Below are positions 7,785 through 15,835 of a stretch of 64,000 nt of DNA, piece after piece; positions within the stretch are counted from its first letter, which is position 1, and the number at the start of each line of letters is the position of its first letter. The notes under the pieces are model-generated. The model worked only from the letters and a program-made list of their open reading frames with translations. It made no database searches and had not been told where the DNA came from. The DNA comes from Streptomyces sp. RKAG293. GTDB taxonomy: Bacteria > Actinomycetota > Actinomycetes > Streptomycetales > Streptomycetaceae. The stretch covers positions 6,929,001-6,993,000 of the forward strand of contig NZ_JAJOZB010000001.1 of the NCBI RefSeq assembly GCF_023701745.1, written 5' to 3'. The position numbers and the translations under genes were made by a program.

Positions 7785-9103
7785 GAGGCCGGCATCTGCT
7801 GCTGGGCCTTGGTGAGGGCGTTCTTCACGGAATCGGTGGTGACGTCCTTGCCTGAGGCGGCCTGCGCGAAGAGCTCCTTCATCGCGGTGCCGACGAGCGT
7901 CTCGAACTGGCTCTCGTTGGGGACCTGCGGCAGCGGGGCGGCGCTCTTGGCGAGCACCTCGGCGAGCGTCTTCAAGTCGGGTGTGGAGAAGGCCGGGTCG
8001 CTCTGCGCGTCCTTGACCGGCGGCAGCGAGCCGTAGGTGGCGTTGAGGGTCTTCTGCTCGGCGGGGCTGGTCATGAAGTTGACGAACTTCAGGGAGCCGT
8101 CGAGGTTCTTGGTGTTCTTGAAGACGGCGAGGTTGATGCCGGCGACCATCGAGTTGATGGCGGTCGCACCCGTGGCGCCCGCGGTCTGGAACGGAACCGG
8201 CGCCACGCCGTAGTCTTCGGGCTTCATGCCGTGGGACTTCAGCGAGGAGGCGGCGGCCTGCCACATCAGCATGCCGGCCTTGCCGGTCGCGAAGTCGGCG
8301 AGGGACTGGTTGGCGGAGTACTCGGCGTTGCCGGGGGCCGCGATCTTGTCCTTGCCGATGAAGTCGATGTACTGCTTGACGGCGGCGACGTTCTCCGGGG
8401 TGTCGAAGGTGGCCTTGCCGGAGGCGTCGAAGAAGTCCGAGCCGTGCTGCTTGGCGAGGACGAAGGCGTGGTGGATGTTCTCCGAGCCGTTGCCGCCCTC
8501 GACGGCGAGGCCGTACTTGCCGCCCTTGGTGAGCTTCTTGCCGTCGGCGACCAGTTCGTCCCAGGTCGTCGGCGGGGCGGCTATGCCCGCGTCGGCGAAC
8601 ATCTTCTTGTTGTAGTAGAGCCCGTAGGCCAGCGAGTACAGCGGCACGGCGGCCGGGTCCTTGCCCTGCGCGCCGGCGGCGGCGAGCGCGGCGCTGACGA
8701 AGCGGTCCTTGCCGCCGATCTTGGAGAAGGTGGCGGCGTCGAACGGGAGCAGCGCGCCGGTGGCCTGGAGGGACGCCGACCAGGTGTTGCCGATGTTCAG
8801 CACGTCGGGCCCCTGGCCCGACGTGGCCGCGGCCAGGATTCTGTTGAGCAGGTCGGACCAGGGGACGACCTCCAGCTTGACCTTGATCCCGGTCTGCTGC
8901 TCGAACTTCTTGAGCTCCGGCTCCAGTACCTGCTTGTCGTTCTCCAGGCTGGTGCCCTGGTTGCTCGCCCAGTACGTCAGTGTCTTGGGGCTGCTGTTGC
9001 CGCCGCTGTCGTTGCTGCTGGAGCCGCCGCCGCAGGCGGAAGCGGTGAGTGCCATCGCTGCGGCGATGGCGGTGGCCGCGACTGCCCGGTGGTAGGTACG
9101 CAT
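7781..9103 (-). CDS. Extracellular sugar-binding lipoprotein (SBP family 1)
   Basis: This 440-residue lipoprotein has a lipobox at TASAC (Cys about 24), after a short basic start and a hydrophobic stretch, with a Gly/Ser-rich linker following. The body has the alpha/beta layout of a family 1 solute-binding protein (LTYWASNQG; VKLEVVPWSDLLNRILAA; GPDVLNIGNTWSASL). It captures a sugar at the outer membrane face and delivers it to the two downstream permeases. It is the first gene of the operon and has a promoter at 9265-9293. The GH1 gene in the operon suggests a beta-glucoside or cellobiose-type substrate, which is inference. Confidence 0.95.
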   Translation of the reverse strand: MRTYHRAVAATAIAAAMALTASACGGGSSSNDSGGNSSPKTLTYWASNQGTSLENDKQVLEPELKKFEQQTGIKVKLEVVPWSDLLNRILAAATSGQGPDVLNIGNTWSASLQATGALLPFDAATFSKIGGKDRFVSAALAAAGAQGKDPAAVPLYSLAYGLYYNKKMFADAGIAAPPTTWDELVADGKKLTKGGKYGLAVEGGNGSENIHHAFVLAKQHGSDFFDASGKATFDTPENVAAVKQYIDFIGKDKIAAPGNAEYSANQSLADFATGKAGMLMWQAAASSLKSHGMKPEDYGVAPVPFQTAGATGATAINSMVAGINLAVFKNTKNLDGSLKFVNFMTSPAEQKTLNATYGSLPPVKDAQSDPAFSTPDLKTLAEVLAKSAAPLPQVPNESQFETLVGTAMKELFAQAASGKDVTTDSVKNALTKAQQQMPAS

Positions 9104-9140
9104 GACGGTCCCCTCTCAGGGGTGGGATCGCTACGGAACG

Positions 9141-9215
9141 GGAACGGGTCTGGACTGGTGCGGAACCTGACAGGAACGGGTCCGGAAGACGTCAGGAACA
9201 GGTCGGGAACAGGTC
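9141..9215. repeat. Four GGAACRGGTC repeats in the sugar-operon leader
   Basis: GGAACRGGTC copies occur at 9141-9150, 9173-9182, 9195-9204 and 9206-9215; the last two are 11 bp apart. They lie between the sugar-operon promoter and its first gene, so they fall in the 5' untranslated region of that transcript. They could be ROK-repressor sites or simply slippage repeats. Confidence 0.45.
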
Positions 9216-9264
9216 TGGATCAGTTCAAGAAGTGAACAGGCGCCGTGTCTTATTTCAGGGCGTG

Positions 9265-9293
9265 ATTTAACTTGTGAGAAAAGGTGGCGTCAA
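9265..9293 (-). promoter_or_regulatory. Promoter for the sugar ABC operon
   Basis: On the minus strand, TTGACG (9293-9288) is followed by a 17-nt spacer and TTAAAT (9270-9265). This is a good housekeeping sigma match in an unusually A/T-rich spot. It points toward the binding-lipoprotein gene, about 160 bp away, and lies 50 bp from the divergent ROK regulator. Confidence 0.7.
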
Positions 9294-9344
9294 GACTTCG
9301 CGCACCGATAGATTTCAGCCGGGGAGCCAGGGGAGGAGGACCGG

Positions 9345-10664
9345 ATGGCAGATCGAGGCAAACGAACCGTGCGTGACCTGCGGCGCGGCAACCGGTCGGC
9401 GCTGTTGCGCCACCTGTATTTCGAAGGACCACTCAGTCGCCAGGAGTTGGGACGGGACTCCGGGCTGAGCGCGGGATCGATCAGCAACGTCGTCGGCGAT
9501 CTGATCGCCGACGGGCTGGTCGAGGAGGCGGGTTCCGTCGACTCCGACGGCGGACGGCCGCGGATCCTGCTGAGGGTCGCCGCCGGTTACGGCTGCGTCG
9601 TGGGGGTGGACGTCGGCGAGACCCGCGTCCGGGTCGAGCTGTTCGACCTCGCCCTCACCGAACTCGCCGCGGCGGACCTGCCGCTGTCGGACAGCGGCCA
9701 TGACGTCGACCACGTCGTACGGCTGATTCTCGACGGTCTGTCGGCCGTCGTCCGCGACGCGGGCATCTCCGAGAGCGATGTGCTCGGGGTGGGCGTCGGG
9801 GTCCCCGGCATCGTCGAGCAGGGTGACGGCGCCAACGGGCCGGGCGGATCCGGCGGTTCGGGCGGCTCCGGCGGCGGTTCGGGCGGCTCGGGGGTCGACC
9901 TCGGCGGTGGTGAGGGCATCGTCGTGCACGGCCAGACCATCGGCTGGAACGCGGTCCCGTTCGGCCGTCTGCTGCGGGCCGGCACCGACCTGCCGCTCTA
10001 CATCGACAACGGCGCGAAGACGCTCGGCCAGGCCGAGATGTGGTTCGGCGCAGGACGCGGCGCGAGCAGCGCCGTCATCGCGCTGCTCGGCTCGGGCGTC
10101 GGCGCCTGCGTGGTCGCCGACGGCAAGCCGTACCGGGGGGCCACCAGCAGCGCGGGGGAGTGGGGGCACACCACGCTCCAGGTGGGCGGCCGGCTCTGCC
10201 GCTGCGGCGCCCGCGGCTGCCTGGAGGCCTACGTCGGTGCCGAGGCGCTGCTGGAGCGCTGGGGCAGGGCCCCGGAGGGGCAGAGCGAGGAGGCGGGCCT
10301 CACGGCCCTGCTGGCCGCCGCCGACGAGGACCCGTCCGCGGCCGCGCTGCTGGCGGAGACCGCCGAGTACCTGGGCGCGGGCATCGCCGACCTGATCAAC
10401 CTCTTCAACCCCGAGCGCATCGTGATCGGCGGCTGGGCCGGGCTCATGATCGGCCCCCGGCTGCTGCCGGCCGTCCGCGAGGCGGCGGTGGCCTACGCGC
10501 TGCACCATCCGTGCGCCCAGACCTCCATCGAGATGGGACGGCTCGGACCCGACGCGGTCACGGTCGGCGCGGCCACCCTGCCGCTCGCCAGACTGCTCGA
10601 CTCCGGCGGCGCGCCCTGGAACCGGAACCCAACCGTCCGGGAGGCTCGCCTGGAGGTACGTTGA
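9345..10664 (+). CDS. ROK-family transcriptional regulator
   Basis: This 439-residue protein starts at ATG 9345, with AGGGGAGGAGG just upstream. An N-terminal winged HTH (about residues 10-70; LRRGNRSALLRHLYFEG, then LSAGSISNVVGDLI) is followed by a ROK sugar-kinase-like domain. The ROK zinc motif is near residue 283 (CRCGARGCLEA). The kinase ATP and sugar sites look partly degenerate, as in NagC/Mlc-type repressors. A Gly/Ser linker (about residues 163-185) is inserted in the middle. Being divergent from the sugar ABC/GH1 operon, it most likely represses that operon until the sugar binds. Confidence 0.92.
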   Translation: MADRGKRTVRDLRRGNRSALLRHLYFEGPLSRQELGRDSGLSAGSISNVVGDLIADGLVEEAGSVDSDGGRPRILLRVAAGYGCVVGVDVGETRVRVELFDLALTELAAADLPLSDSGHDVDHVVRLILDGLSAVVRDAGISESDVLGVGVGVPGIVEQGDGANGPGGSGGSGGSGGGSGGSGVDLGGGEGIVVHGQTIGWNAVPFGRLLRAGTDLPLYIDNGAKTLGQAEMWFGAGRGASSAVIALLGSGVGACVVADGKPYRGATSSAGEWGHTTLQVGGRLCRCGARGCLEAYVGAEALLERWGRAPEGQSEEAGLTALLAAADEDPSAAALLAETAEYLGAGIADLINLFNPERIVIGGWAGLMIGPRLLPAVREAAVAYALHHPCAQTSIEMGRLGPDAVTVGAATLPLARLLDSGGAPWNRNPTVREARLEVR

Positions 10665-10726
10665 CGAAGCGGGAGCAATCGGACGCTCCCGCCTCGTCGC
10701 ACCTCATCCCGCCAAGGAGCCCCGCT

Positions 10727-11563
10727 GTGACCCTGCAGCAGCAGATCGTCGGCACCGCCATGCAGATGACCGTATGCACCCTTCAGCCAGGTCAGACGGT
10801 GTACTGCGAGGCGGGGAAGTTCCTGTTCAAGACGTCGAACGTCACCATGGAGACCCGGCTGTCGGGCCCCGGCGGCGTCCAGCCGGGCGGCCTGCCGGGG
10901 GCCCCTCAGCCGGGTGGCGGCGCGGCCGGCGGCATGAGCGGCATGCTGCGCCAGGCGATGGGCACCGCCATGCAGGCGGGGCAGCGGGCGCTCGCGGGCG
11001 AGAGCCTCGCCTTCCAGTACTTCTCCGCGTCCGGCGGCGAGGGCACCGTCGGCTTCGCCGGTGTGCTGCCCGGCGAGATGCGGGCCCTGGAGCTGGACGG
11101 GTCGCGGGCCTGGTTCGCCGAGAAGGACGCCTTCGTGGCCGCCGAGTCGACCGTCCACTTCGGTATCGCCTTCCAGGGCGGACGGACCGGCCGCAGCGGC
11201 GGCGAGGGCTTCATCCTGGAGAAGTTCACCGGGCACGGCACGGTGATCATCGCGGGCGCAGGGAACTTCATCGACCTGAACCCGGCTGACTTCGGCGGCC
11301 GGATCGAGGTCGACACCGGCTGCATCGTGGCCTTCGAGGAGGGCATCGAGTACGGGGTGCAGCGGATCGGCGGCCTCGACCGGCAGGGGCTGATGAACGC
11401 GGTCTTCGGCGGTGAGGGGCTGTCGCTGGCCACCCTGGAGGGCGACGGCCGCGTCATCCTGCAGTCGATGACGATCGAGGGTCTGGCCAACGCGCTGAAG
11501 AAGGCCCAGGGCGGCGACAAACAGGGTCCGACGGGCGGGCTGTTCTCCACCCACCAGGGCTGA
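10727..11563 (+). CDS. AIM24 family protein
   Basis: This 278-residue protein starts at GTG 10727, with AAGGAG at 10714-10719 spaced 7 nt. The family core is visible: the start (TLQQQIVGTAMQMTVCTLQPGQTVYCEAG), then a Gly-rich loop (residues 45-70), then repeated beta strands and the GHGTVIIAGAGNFIDL region. AIM24/TIGR00266 proteins have a double-stranded beta-helix fold and are common but poorly understood in bacteria. No signal peptide is seen. It lies 62 bp downstream of the ROK regulator and may be cotranscribed with it. Confidence 0.9.
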   Translation: MTLQQQIVGTAMQMTVCTLQPGQTVYCEAGKFLFKTSNVTMETRLSGPGGVQPGGLPGAPQPGGGAAGGMSGMLRQAMGTAMQAGQRALAGESLAFQYFSASGGEGTVGFAGVLPGEMRALELDGSRAWFAEKDAFVAAESTVHFGIAFQGGRTGRSGGEGFILEKFTGHGTVIIAGAGNFIDLNPADFGGRIEVDTGCIVAFEEGIEYGVQRIGGLDRQGLMNAVFGGEGLSLATLEGDGRVILQSMTIEGLANALKKAQGGDKQGPTGGLFSTHQG

Positions 11564-11567
11564 GCGG

Positions 11568-11645
11568 CCGGTCACTCGGGCTGACGGGCGGGCCACCAGG
11601 GCTGACGGGCCCTGCCACTCGGGCTGACGGGCCTTGCCGCCCGGG
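11568..11645. repeat. Imperfect tandem repeat downstream of the AIM24 gene
   Basis: About three copies of a ~25-bp unit containing GGGCTGACGGGC follow the AIM24 stop directly. The repeated GGGCTGACGG resembles the end of the coding region, including its TGA, so local duplication of the gene's 3' end is likely. Confidence 0.5.
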
Positions 11646-11764
11646 CCGACCGCGCCGGGGCCGGCGCCGGTGTGTTCACAACTCCGCCGCGACCGGTTAA
11701 CTCCTGGAAAACAGTGTGTCATTGGGATTGACGGGGCCAGGTCTACGCGCGTCATGGTGGTGCC

Positions 11765-12199
11765 ATGAGAACCCCACGTCTCACTCGTATCGGCGCGCTC
11801 GCCGTCCTCGCGGGCGCCCTCCTCGTCGGCGGCCCGGCGGTCGCCGCCTCGCCCGCCGCCCTCGCCCCCACCTCCGTCGCCGTCGGCTCGTCCGCCACGG
11901 TGACGGTCAACGCGGTGGGCAGCATCTGCTACTCGGCGCTGCCGTCGCAGGCCCACCACACCCTCGACCTCATCGACGCGGGCGGGCCGTTCCCGTACTC
12001 GCAGGACGGCGTCGTGTTCCGGAACCAGGAACAGCTGCTGCCCAGTCACACCAGCGGCTACTACCACGAGTACACCGTCGTCACCCCCGGGTCGCCGACC
12101 CGTGGTGCCCGCCGGATCATCACCGGCCAGGCGGTCGACGAGGACTACTACACCGCCGACCACTACGCGTCGTTCAAGCTGGTCAACTTCAGCTGCTGA
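11765..12199 (+). CDS. Secreted guanyl-specific ribonuclease (RNase Sa/N1/T1 type)
   Basis: This 144-residue precursor has a signal peptide ending near AVAA (residue 28) and a mature domain aligning with RNase Sa. The catalytic set is complete with the right spacing: E102, R113, R117 and H133 correspond to RNase Sa E54, R65, R69 and H85. C55 and C144 match its single disulfide. The blocks GPFPYSQDGVVF and GYYHEYTV are diagnostic. It cleaves RNA after guanosine outside the cell. No barstar-type inhibitor gene is beside it. A strong terminator follows. Confidence 0.97.
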   Translation: MRTPRLTRIGALAVLAGALLVGGPAVAASPAALAPTSVAVGSSATVTVNAVGSICYSALPSQAHHTLDLIDAGGPFPYSQDGVVFRNQEQLLPSHTSGYYHEYTVVTPGSPTRGARRIITGQAVDEDYYTADHYASFKLVNFSC

Positions 12200-12299
12200 G
12201 CACCCGTCCGAGCACCTTTCCGAGCACCTTTCCGGGCACCGGTCCCAGCGCCTGCTGAGCAGCCGCCGAGCCCCCTGCCCACCGCCTTCCGACCCCAGT

Positions 12300-12343
12300 G
12301 CGCGGGGCGTGCGCCGGACTCTCCTCCGGCGCCCGCCCCGCGC
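12300..12343 (+). terminator. Strong hairpin after the ribonuclease gene
   Basis: This is an 18-bp stem with one mismatch (12300-12317 with 12326-12343), an 8-nt loop and a following TTT. It lies about 100 bp past the ribonuclease stop and ends that transcript before the aldolase gene. Confidence 0.85.
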
Positions 12344-12472
12344 TTTCGCGTGTTACGGACCGGACACATCCCCGCGAACCGCGGGCCCCGGTGTCAGAGG
12401 CACCCGATAGCGTTCCAGGGAGACGATGATCCGCCCCCGTTCCACAGCACCGAGGAAGGACGGCGATCCGCC

Positions 12473-13096
12473 GTGTATCGCTGGGAGATCACCCGGGCCG
12501 CGCTGGCCCAGCGGGTTTTCGCCATCGTCCGCAGCGAGAGCTACGACCAGGCCGCCGCGGTGGCCGACACGTTGCTCTCGGCCGGGCTGACCACACTGGA
12601 GATCTCGCTCACCACGCCCTTCGCGCTCGAGGCGGTGACCACCCTCGTCCGTGAGGTCGGCGATGACGCGATCATCGGCGCGGGCACCGTACTGGACGCC
12701 ACCTCCGCCCGGATGGCCGTCGACGCCGGAGCCCGCTTCCTGGTGTCGCCGAGTCTGGACGAGGGCGTCATCCGGACCGGTCACCGCTACGGCGTGCCGG
12801 TCTTCCCCGGCGTGGCGACGCCCACCGAGATGGTCCGCGCCATGGAACTCGGCGCGGACGCGCTCAAGCTCTTCCCCGCGTCCGGCTACGCCCCCGGCTG
12901 GATCAAGGACGTGCGCGCCGCGCTGCCGCAGGCCGCCCTGCTGCCCGCCGGCGGCATCACGGTCGACACCGCGCCGGACTGGATCGCCGCGGGCGCCGTC
13001 GCCTGCGGGATGGGACCTGAGCTCACCGAAGGAGACCGCGACACCGTCGCCAAGCGGCTGACGGAGCTGCTGGCCCGCCTGGCGGACGCCCGCTGA
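12473..13096 (+). CDS. eda: KDPG/KHG-type aldolase (2-keto-3-deoxy-6-phosphogluconate aldolase family)
   Basis: This 207-residue class I aldolase starts at GTG 12473. Its family residues are visible: Schiff-base Lys in LKLFPASGY (about K132) and the catalytic Glu in LEISLTT (about E43). The GAGTVLD and PAGGI motifs hold phosphate. It splits 2-keto-3-deoxy-6-phosphogluconate, or a related keto-deoxy acid, into pyruvate and an aldehyde. No partner dehydratase or kinase is adjacent, so the exact substrate is uncertain. GAGGAAGGA lies 12 nt upstream of the start, slightly farther than usual. Confidence 0.9.
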   Translation: MYRWEITRAALAQRVFAIVRSESYDQAAAVADTLLSAGLTTLEISLTTPFALEAVTTLVREVGDDAIIGAGTVLDATSARMAVDAGARFLVSPSLDEGVIRTGHRYGVPVFPGVATPTEMVRAMELGADALKLFPASGYAPGWIKDVRAALPQAALLPAGGITVDTAPDWIAAGAVACGMGPELTEGDRDTVAKRLTELLARLADAR

Positions 13097-13237
13097 CCCC
13101 CGGCCCGCTGCCCCCCGGCCCCCTCGTCCCTGACCTCCTGCCCGCCTACTCCTCCGTGAGGGGGAGGCGCGCTCCGCCGACGGCCGGTTACCGTGCGGAG
13201 CAAGGCAAACCGGCCTGACCAGGGGGAGGTTCCGGGC

Positions 13238-14416
13238 ATGTCCGAGATCGTCGATCTGACCGTCTACGGCGAGGAGTTCACCGCCGACCCGTACCCGATC
13301 TACGCCAAGCTGCGGGAACAGGGCCCGGTCCACCGGGTCCGCACCGTCGACAACGGCGACCTGTGGCTCGTCGTCGGCCATGAGGCGGTGCGCTCGGCGC
13401 TCGCCGACTCCCGCTTCAGCAAGAGCTGGCGCAGCCTGGACCCGCTCGCCGAACCGGGCGCCATCAGCGCCAACATGCTGGAGGCGGACGCACCGCAGCA
13501 CACCCGGCTCCGCAAGCTCGTGGCCAAGGAGTTCACCGCCCGCCGCGTCGAGTCACTGCGGCCCCGGGTCCAGCAGATCACCGATGAACTGCTGGACGAG
13601 ATGCTGCCGCTGGGCCGCGCCGACCTCGTGGACGCGCTCGCCTTCCCGCTCCCGATGACCGTCATCTGCGAACTGCTCGGCGTCCCGTCGCTGGACCGCG
13701 AAGCGTTCCGGCACTGGTCCAACGTGATCGTCGGGCAGGCCGGCGCCGAGGCGGAGAACGCCGCGGTGGAGGCCATGGGCGCCTACCTGGTGGAGCTCAT
13801 CGAGGACAAACGGTGCAGCGCCCCCGCCGACGACCTGATGAGCGCCCTGATCCGCACCCGGCACGAGGACGGCGACCAGCTGTCGGCCGAGGAACTCGTC
13901 GGAATGGCCTTCCTGCTCCTGGTCGCCGGACACGAGACGACCGTCAACCTGATCTCCAACGGGGTGCTGGCGCTGCTCCGGCACCCCGGCCAGCTCGCCG
14001 AGCTGCGCGCCGACCCCTCGCTGCTGGACGGCGCCATCGAGGAGATGCTGCGCTACGACGGGCCCGTCGAGACCTCCACCTGGCGGTTCACCACCCAGCC
14101 CGTCGACATCGGCGGCACGGTCATCCCGAGCGGTGAGCCGGTCCTGGTGGCGCTGGCCTCCGCGGACCGCGACCCGGAACGCTTCGAGGAGCCCGACACC
14201 TTCGACATCCACCGCTCCGCCCAGGGCCATCTGGCGTTCGGGCACGGCATCCACTACTGCCTCGGCGCCCCGCTGGCCCGTATCGAGGGCCGGACCGCGA
14301 TCCGCACCCTGCTGGAACGCTGCCCGGACCTCGCGCTCGACGCGGACCCCGCCACCCTGACCTGGCGCCGCGGCATGCTGATCCGCGGCGTCCACCGGCT
14401 GCCGGTCCGCTACTAG
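13238..14416 (+). CDS. Cytochrome P450
   Basis: This 392-residue soluble bacterial P450 starts at ATG 13238 behind AGGGGGAGG. The oxygen-activating I-helix reads LVAGHETTVN (about residue 228). The K-helix ExxR is in EEMLRYDGPVE. The heme-binding loop FGHGIHYCLGAPLAR (about 333-347) supplies the Cys ligand. It is of the CYP105/107-like class, which needs a ferredoxin partner, and none is encoded next to it. The substrate is unknown. The next gene, on the same strand, is an EPSP synthase, with a 133-bp gap. Confidence 0.95.
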   Translation: MSEIVDLTVYGEEFTADPYPIYAKLREQGPVHRVRTVDNGDLWLVVGHEAVRSALADSRFSKSWRSLDPLAEPGAISANMLEADAPQHTRLRKLVAKEFTARRVESLRPRVQQITDELLDEMLPLGRADLVDALAFPLPMTVICELLGVPSLDREAFRHWSNVIVGQAGAEAENAAVEAMGAYLVELIEDKRCSAPADDLMSALIRTRHEDGDQLSAEELVGMAFLLLVAGHETTVNLISNGVLALLRHPGQLAELRADPSLLDGAIEEMLRYDGPVETSTWRFTTQPVDIGGTVIPSGEPVLVALASADRDPERFEEPDTFDIHRSAQGHLAFGHGIHYCLGAPLARIEGRTAIRTLLERCPDLALDADPATLTWRRGMLIRGVHRLPVRY

Positions 14417-14549
14417 GGCCTAGCCGCGGCGAGCCGCCGCCTGGTGGACACCGGTCCGCCACGCGGCGGGCGCGGACCTAGAATCGGTCCCGATCAAGGC
14501 ATCAGCAGCGCCGCTGACGCGCGTCCGAGCCGTATCGGGAGGCCCAGAA

Positions 14550-15785
14550 GTGTCCGTTGTCGCCGTGCCGGGTTCGAAGTCGGTCACCGCCAGAGCGCTG
14601 TTCCTGGCAGCCGCCGCCGAGGGCACCACCACTCTTCGCCGGCCACTGCTCTCCGACGACACGGACGGATTCGCCGAGGGGCTGACGAAGCTGGGCTACG
14701 CGGTCGAGCGGGAGCCGGACCGGTGGCGGATCGAGGGCCGGCCCGCCGGCCCGGCCGTCGGGCAGGCGGACGTGTACTGCCGTGACGCGGCCACCGCCGC
14801 CCGTTTCCTGCCCGCGCTCGCCGCCGCCGGACACGGCACGTACCGCTTCGACGCCTCCGCCCAGATGCGCCGCCGCCCGGTCGCCCCGCTCACCGAGGCC
14901 CTGCGGCGGCTCGGCGTCGACCTGCGGCACGAGGAGGCGGAGGGCCATCTGCCGCTCACCGTCACCGCGCGCGGCATCAAGGGCGGTGACCTCGAACTCG
15001 ACGCGAGCCTGTCGTCCCAGTTCCTCACCGCGATGCTGCTGGTCGCCCCGCTCACGGCCGAGGGCCTGCGGATCCGCGTCACCGGGCTCGTCTCCGCCCC
15101 GTACGTCGAGATCACCCTGGCGATGATGCGGAGCTTCGGCGTCGAGGTGCTCCGGGAGGGCGACACCCTCACCGTCCCGCCCGGCGGCTACCGCGCCACC
15201 GACTACGACATCGAGCCCGACGCCTCCACCGCCAGCTACTTCTTCGCCGCCGCTGCGCTGTCCGGCGCGTCCGCCACCGTCCCCGGCCTGGGCGCGGACG
15301 CCCTCCAGGGCGATCTGCGCTTCGTCGACATCCTGCGGCGGATGGGCGCGGAGGTGCGGACCGGAGCGGACGCCACCACCGTCACCGGCACCGGGCGGCT
15401 GTCCGGGGTCACCGTCAACATGCGCGACATCTCCGACACCATGCCGACCCTCGCCGCCATCGCGCCGTTCGCCGACGGCCCGGTGCGGATCGAGGACGTC
15501 TACAACACCCGCGTCAAGGAGTGCGACCGGCTGGACGCGTGCGCGGAGAACCTCCGCCGGCAGGGCATCCGGGTCGAGACCGGACGCGACTGGATCGAGA
15601 TCCACCCCGGCACGCCCGTCGCCACCGAGATCGCCTGCCGCGGCGACCACCGCATCGCCATGAGCTTCGCCGTCGCCGGCCTGCGCACCCCGGGCGTCAC
15701 GTTCGACGACCCGGGATGCGTGAAGAAGACCTTCCCCGAGTTCCACGAGGCGTTCGCGGCGCAGCGCCGCGCCTGGGGCGTCTGA
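14550..15785 (+). CDS. aroA: 3-phosphoshikimate 1-carboxyvinyltransferase (EPSP synthase)
   Basis: This 411-residue protein starts at GTG 14550. EPSP synthase landmarks are the N-terminal PGSKSVTARALFLAAA (phosphate/PEP contacts), the RVKECDRLDA motif near residue 325 and CRGDHRIAMSFAVAG near 365. It transfers enolpyruvyl from PEP to shikimate-3-phosphate in the shikimate pathway. The usual LxNAGTAxRF loop is changed to CRDAATAARFLPA, and the N-terminus is short. It could therefore be a second, divergent copy, or an enolpyruvyl transferase of specialised metabolism. It ends in a shared terminator. Confidence 0.87.
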   Translation: MSVVAVPGSKSVTARALFLAAAAEGTTTLRRPLLSDDTDGFAEGLTKLGYAVEREPDRWRIEGRPAGPAVGQADVYCRDAATAARFLPALAAAGHGTYRFDASAQMRRRPVAPLTEALRRLGVDLRHEEAEGHLPLTVTARGIKGGDLELDASLSSQFLTAMLLVAPLTAEGLRIRVTGLVSAPYVEITLAMMRSFGVEVLREGDTLTVPPGGYRATDYDIEPDASTASYFFAAAALSGASATVPGLGADALQGDLRFVDILRRMGAEVRTGADATTVTGTGRLSGVTVNMRDISDTMPTLAAIAPFADGPVRIEDVYNTRVKECDRLDACAENLRRQGIRVETGRDWIEIHPGTPVATEIACRGDHRIAMSFAVAGLRTPGVTFDDPGCVKKTFPEFHEAFAAQRRAWGV

Positions 15786-15810
15786 GCCCTCGTCCGTGAC
15801 GAGGGCTCAG
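15782..15810. terminator. Bidirectional hairpin between aroA and the amidohydrolase gene
   Basis: This is a perfect 13-bp stem (15782-15794 with 15798-15810; left arm CTGAGCCCTCGTC) with a 3-nt loop. It begins at the aroA stop codon, in the 50-bp gap between convergent genes. Confidence 0.85.
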
Positions 15811-15835
15811 TCAGGACCCGCGCAGGACCCGCGGC

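Noticed and set aside
14502..15746. Long open frame on the minus strand opposite aroA (and many like it opposite other genes)
   Set aside because: High-GC DNA leaves long antisense frames open. Composition is Arg/Gly/Pro-rich without family motifs, and aroA on the plus strand is certain.
13238..15785. Natural product cluster built around the P450 and EPSP synthase
   Set aside because: Only two genes, with no core biosynthetic enzyme, transporter or regulator nearby, and a terminator closes the pair.
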